Source of the DNA: JAGLOK01 sp963676355
GTDB taxonomy: Bacteria; Bacillota; Clostridia; Christensenellales; UMGS416
Assembly (NCBI GenBank): GCA_963676355.1
Contig: OY781093.1
Location: 496,001-560,000, forward strand
Length of the DNA stretch: 64,000 nucleotides
Direction: 5' to 3'
The translations under genes and the position numbers were made by a program. Shown piece by piece: positions 63,290 to 64,000 of the stretch; positions within the stretch are counted from its first letter, which is position 1; each line of letters starts with the position of its first letter. The notes under the pieces are model-generated. The model had not been told where the DNA came from, did no database searches, and saw only the letters and a program-made list of their open reading frames with translations.

Positions 63290-63940
63290 TTATCCGTTAG
63301 TTTTTATTCTCTTTGACACTGCGGTAAATCTTCTTTTTATAAAAGCTTCATTTTCGATTTCATCCACCAATGCGATTGCATAATCAGAATAGCTTATATA
63401 GCTTTCTCCATCTTCATTGACGATATAAAATTCATTTCCCAATGTATATTTCCCTGTGCGCGCGCCTTTATAATCGAAAGTAACCGCAGGGCTAAAGAAT
63501 GTCCAATTTACATCGCTTTTCCTTAAAATATCAAGAGCTTTAGCAGCTTTTTGGGGGACGGCTCTCCATTCTTCTGGGATATCTTCCAGCACTTGTCGCT
63601 TCATATTGCCGTCTTTATACAGACTCGCTGCGCCCCCAATTACTATAAGTCGGACATTTGGCAGGTCTTCAAAAACTTTGATGAGGTATTTCATAGCTTT
63701 GACATGTAGCTTTGCAGACTCTTTGTCAAACGCTGTGCCGAATGCGTTAACCACAACATCAAAGTCTTTAAGATGTTTGCTCTTTAGATCAAAAATATCT
63801 TTTTCTATCACTTCGTATATATCATTTTCAAGTTTTGATTTATTTCTTATTATTGCAGTGACTTTATTTCCGCGCGCATAAGCTTCTGAGGCTATTAATG
63901 AGCCTGCTTTGCCAGTTGCGCCTATTACTCCGATTTTCAT
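63290..63940 (-). CDS. NAD(P)H-binding protein, paralogue of the fusion at 53640
   Basis: A 216-residue stand-alone Rossmann-fold protein of the atypical SDR type. GVIGATGKAGSLIASEAYAR binds the cofactor; DVNWTFFSPAVTFDYKGART and IVNEDGESYISYSDYAIALV follow. It is clearly similar along its length to the first 215 residues of the fusion protein at 53640, pointing to duplication. A GGAGGTG site precedes the ATG. Function unknown. Confidence 0.85.
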   Translation of the reverse strand: MKIGVIGATGKAGSLIASEAYARGNKVTAIIRNKSKLENDIYEVIEKDIFDLKSKHLKDFDVVVNAFGTAFDKESAKLHVKAMKYLIKVFEDLPNVRLIVIGGAASLYKDGNMKRQVLEDIPEEWRAVPQKAAKALDILRKSDVNWTFFSPAVTFDYKGARTGKYTLGNEFYIVNEDGESYISYSDYAIALVDEIENEAFIKRRFTAVSKRIKTNG

Positions 63941-64000
63941 TTGCTAAGCACCTCCAAAATACTTAATCGTTCTTTACCATACACGGTGTATCCACTGTGG

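Noticed and set aside
1..64000. CRISPR arrays, tRNA, rRNA, insertion sequences, prophage genes
   Set aside because: No regular spacer-repeat pattern, cloverleaf, rRNA segment, transposase or phage protein was seen.

Overview
The window looks like a chromosomal segment of an anaerobic, low-GC member of the Bacillota, probably class Clostridia. The reasons are AT-rich spacers, strong GGAGG-type ribosome sites, many sigma-A promoters close to TTGACA-N17-TATAAT, lipoprotein-type substrate-binding proteins, an Nqr-type membrane electron-transfer complex, an FMN transferase, and MarR, DeoR and XRE regulators. I see no rRNA, tRNA, CRISPR array, insertion sequence or phage gene. The window cuts a metY-like gene at its left edge.

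Layout. 0-5 kb: a metY-like sulfhydrylase (partial), an FTR1 iron permease and the divergent copper pair copA-copZ. 5-7 kb: an ApbE flavin transferase back to back with a NusG-domain-II protein and a Gx-type membrane protein, a trio reminiscent of extracytosolic flavin-based electron transfer. 7-10.5 kb: de novo NAD operon nadA-nadB-nadC. 10.5-12.3 kb: an AAA ATPase and an esterase. 12.5-20 kb: a DeoR-controlled operon encoding a complete 2-oxoacid (or acetoin-type) dehydrogenase complex with a fused E1, plus a zinc polyol-type dehydrogenase. 20-23 kb: a tryptophan-type ABC transporter behind a leader that looks like a TRAP attenuator. 23-29.5 kb: an MBL hydrolase and HAD phosphatase, a self-regulating DUF2975/XRE pair, a DUF4173 membrane protein, glycerol-1-phosphate dehydrogenase, uridine kinase and ferritin.

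29.7-36.4 kb: a MATE exporter with its MarR regulator, a heliorhodopsin followed closely by a PIG-L deacetylase, L-arabinose isomerase, a rhamnose-mutarotase-like protein, and HAD and GNAT genes. 36.5-40.6 kb: a MarR-controlled heterodimeric ABC exporter. 41-47.7 kb: an oligopeptide ABC importer whose binding protein appears to be circularly permuted. 47.8-52.1 kb: an nqrBCDEF operon without nqrA, plus an unrecognised last gene. 52.7-55.2 kb: a flavin split-barrel protein and an NAD(P)-binding/MoaF fusion. 56-63.2 kb: an Lpl-type carbohydrate ABC importer divergent from its YesM/YesN-like two-component system. 63.3 kb: a one-domain paralogue of the fusion protein.

How parts fit together. The ApbE at 5-6 kb is the expected enzyme for attaching FMN to the threonines visible in NqrB and NqrC at 50-52 kb. 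Several regulators have matching palindromes at their own promoters (MarR at 36.5 kb, XRE at 24.6 kb, DeoR at 12.5 kb). The most unusual items are the permuted OppA-like protein, the TRAP-like leader and the heliorhodopsin. Function assignments come from recognising motifs and family patterns by eye; no database search was run.
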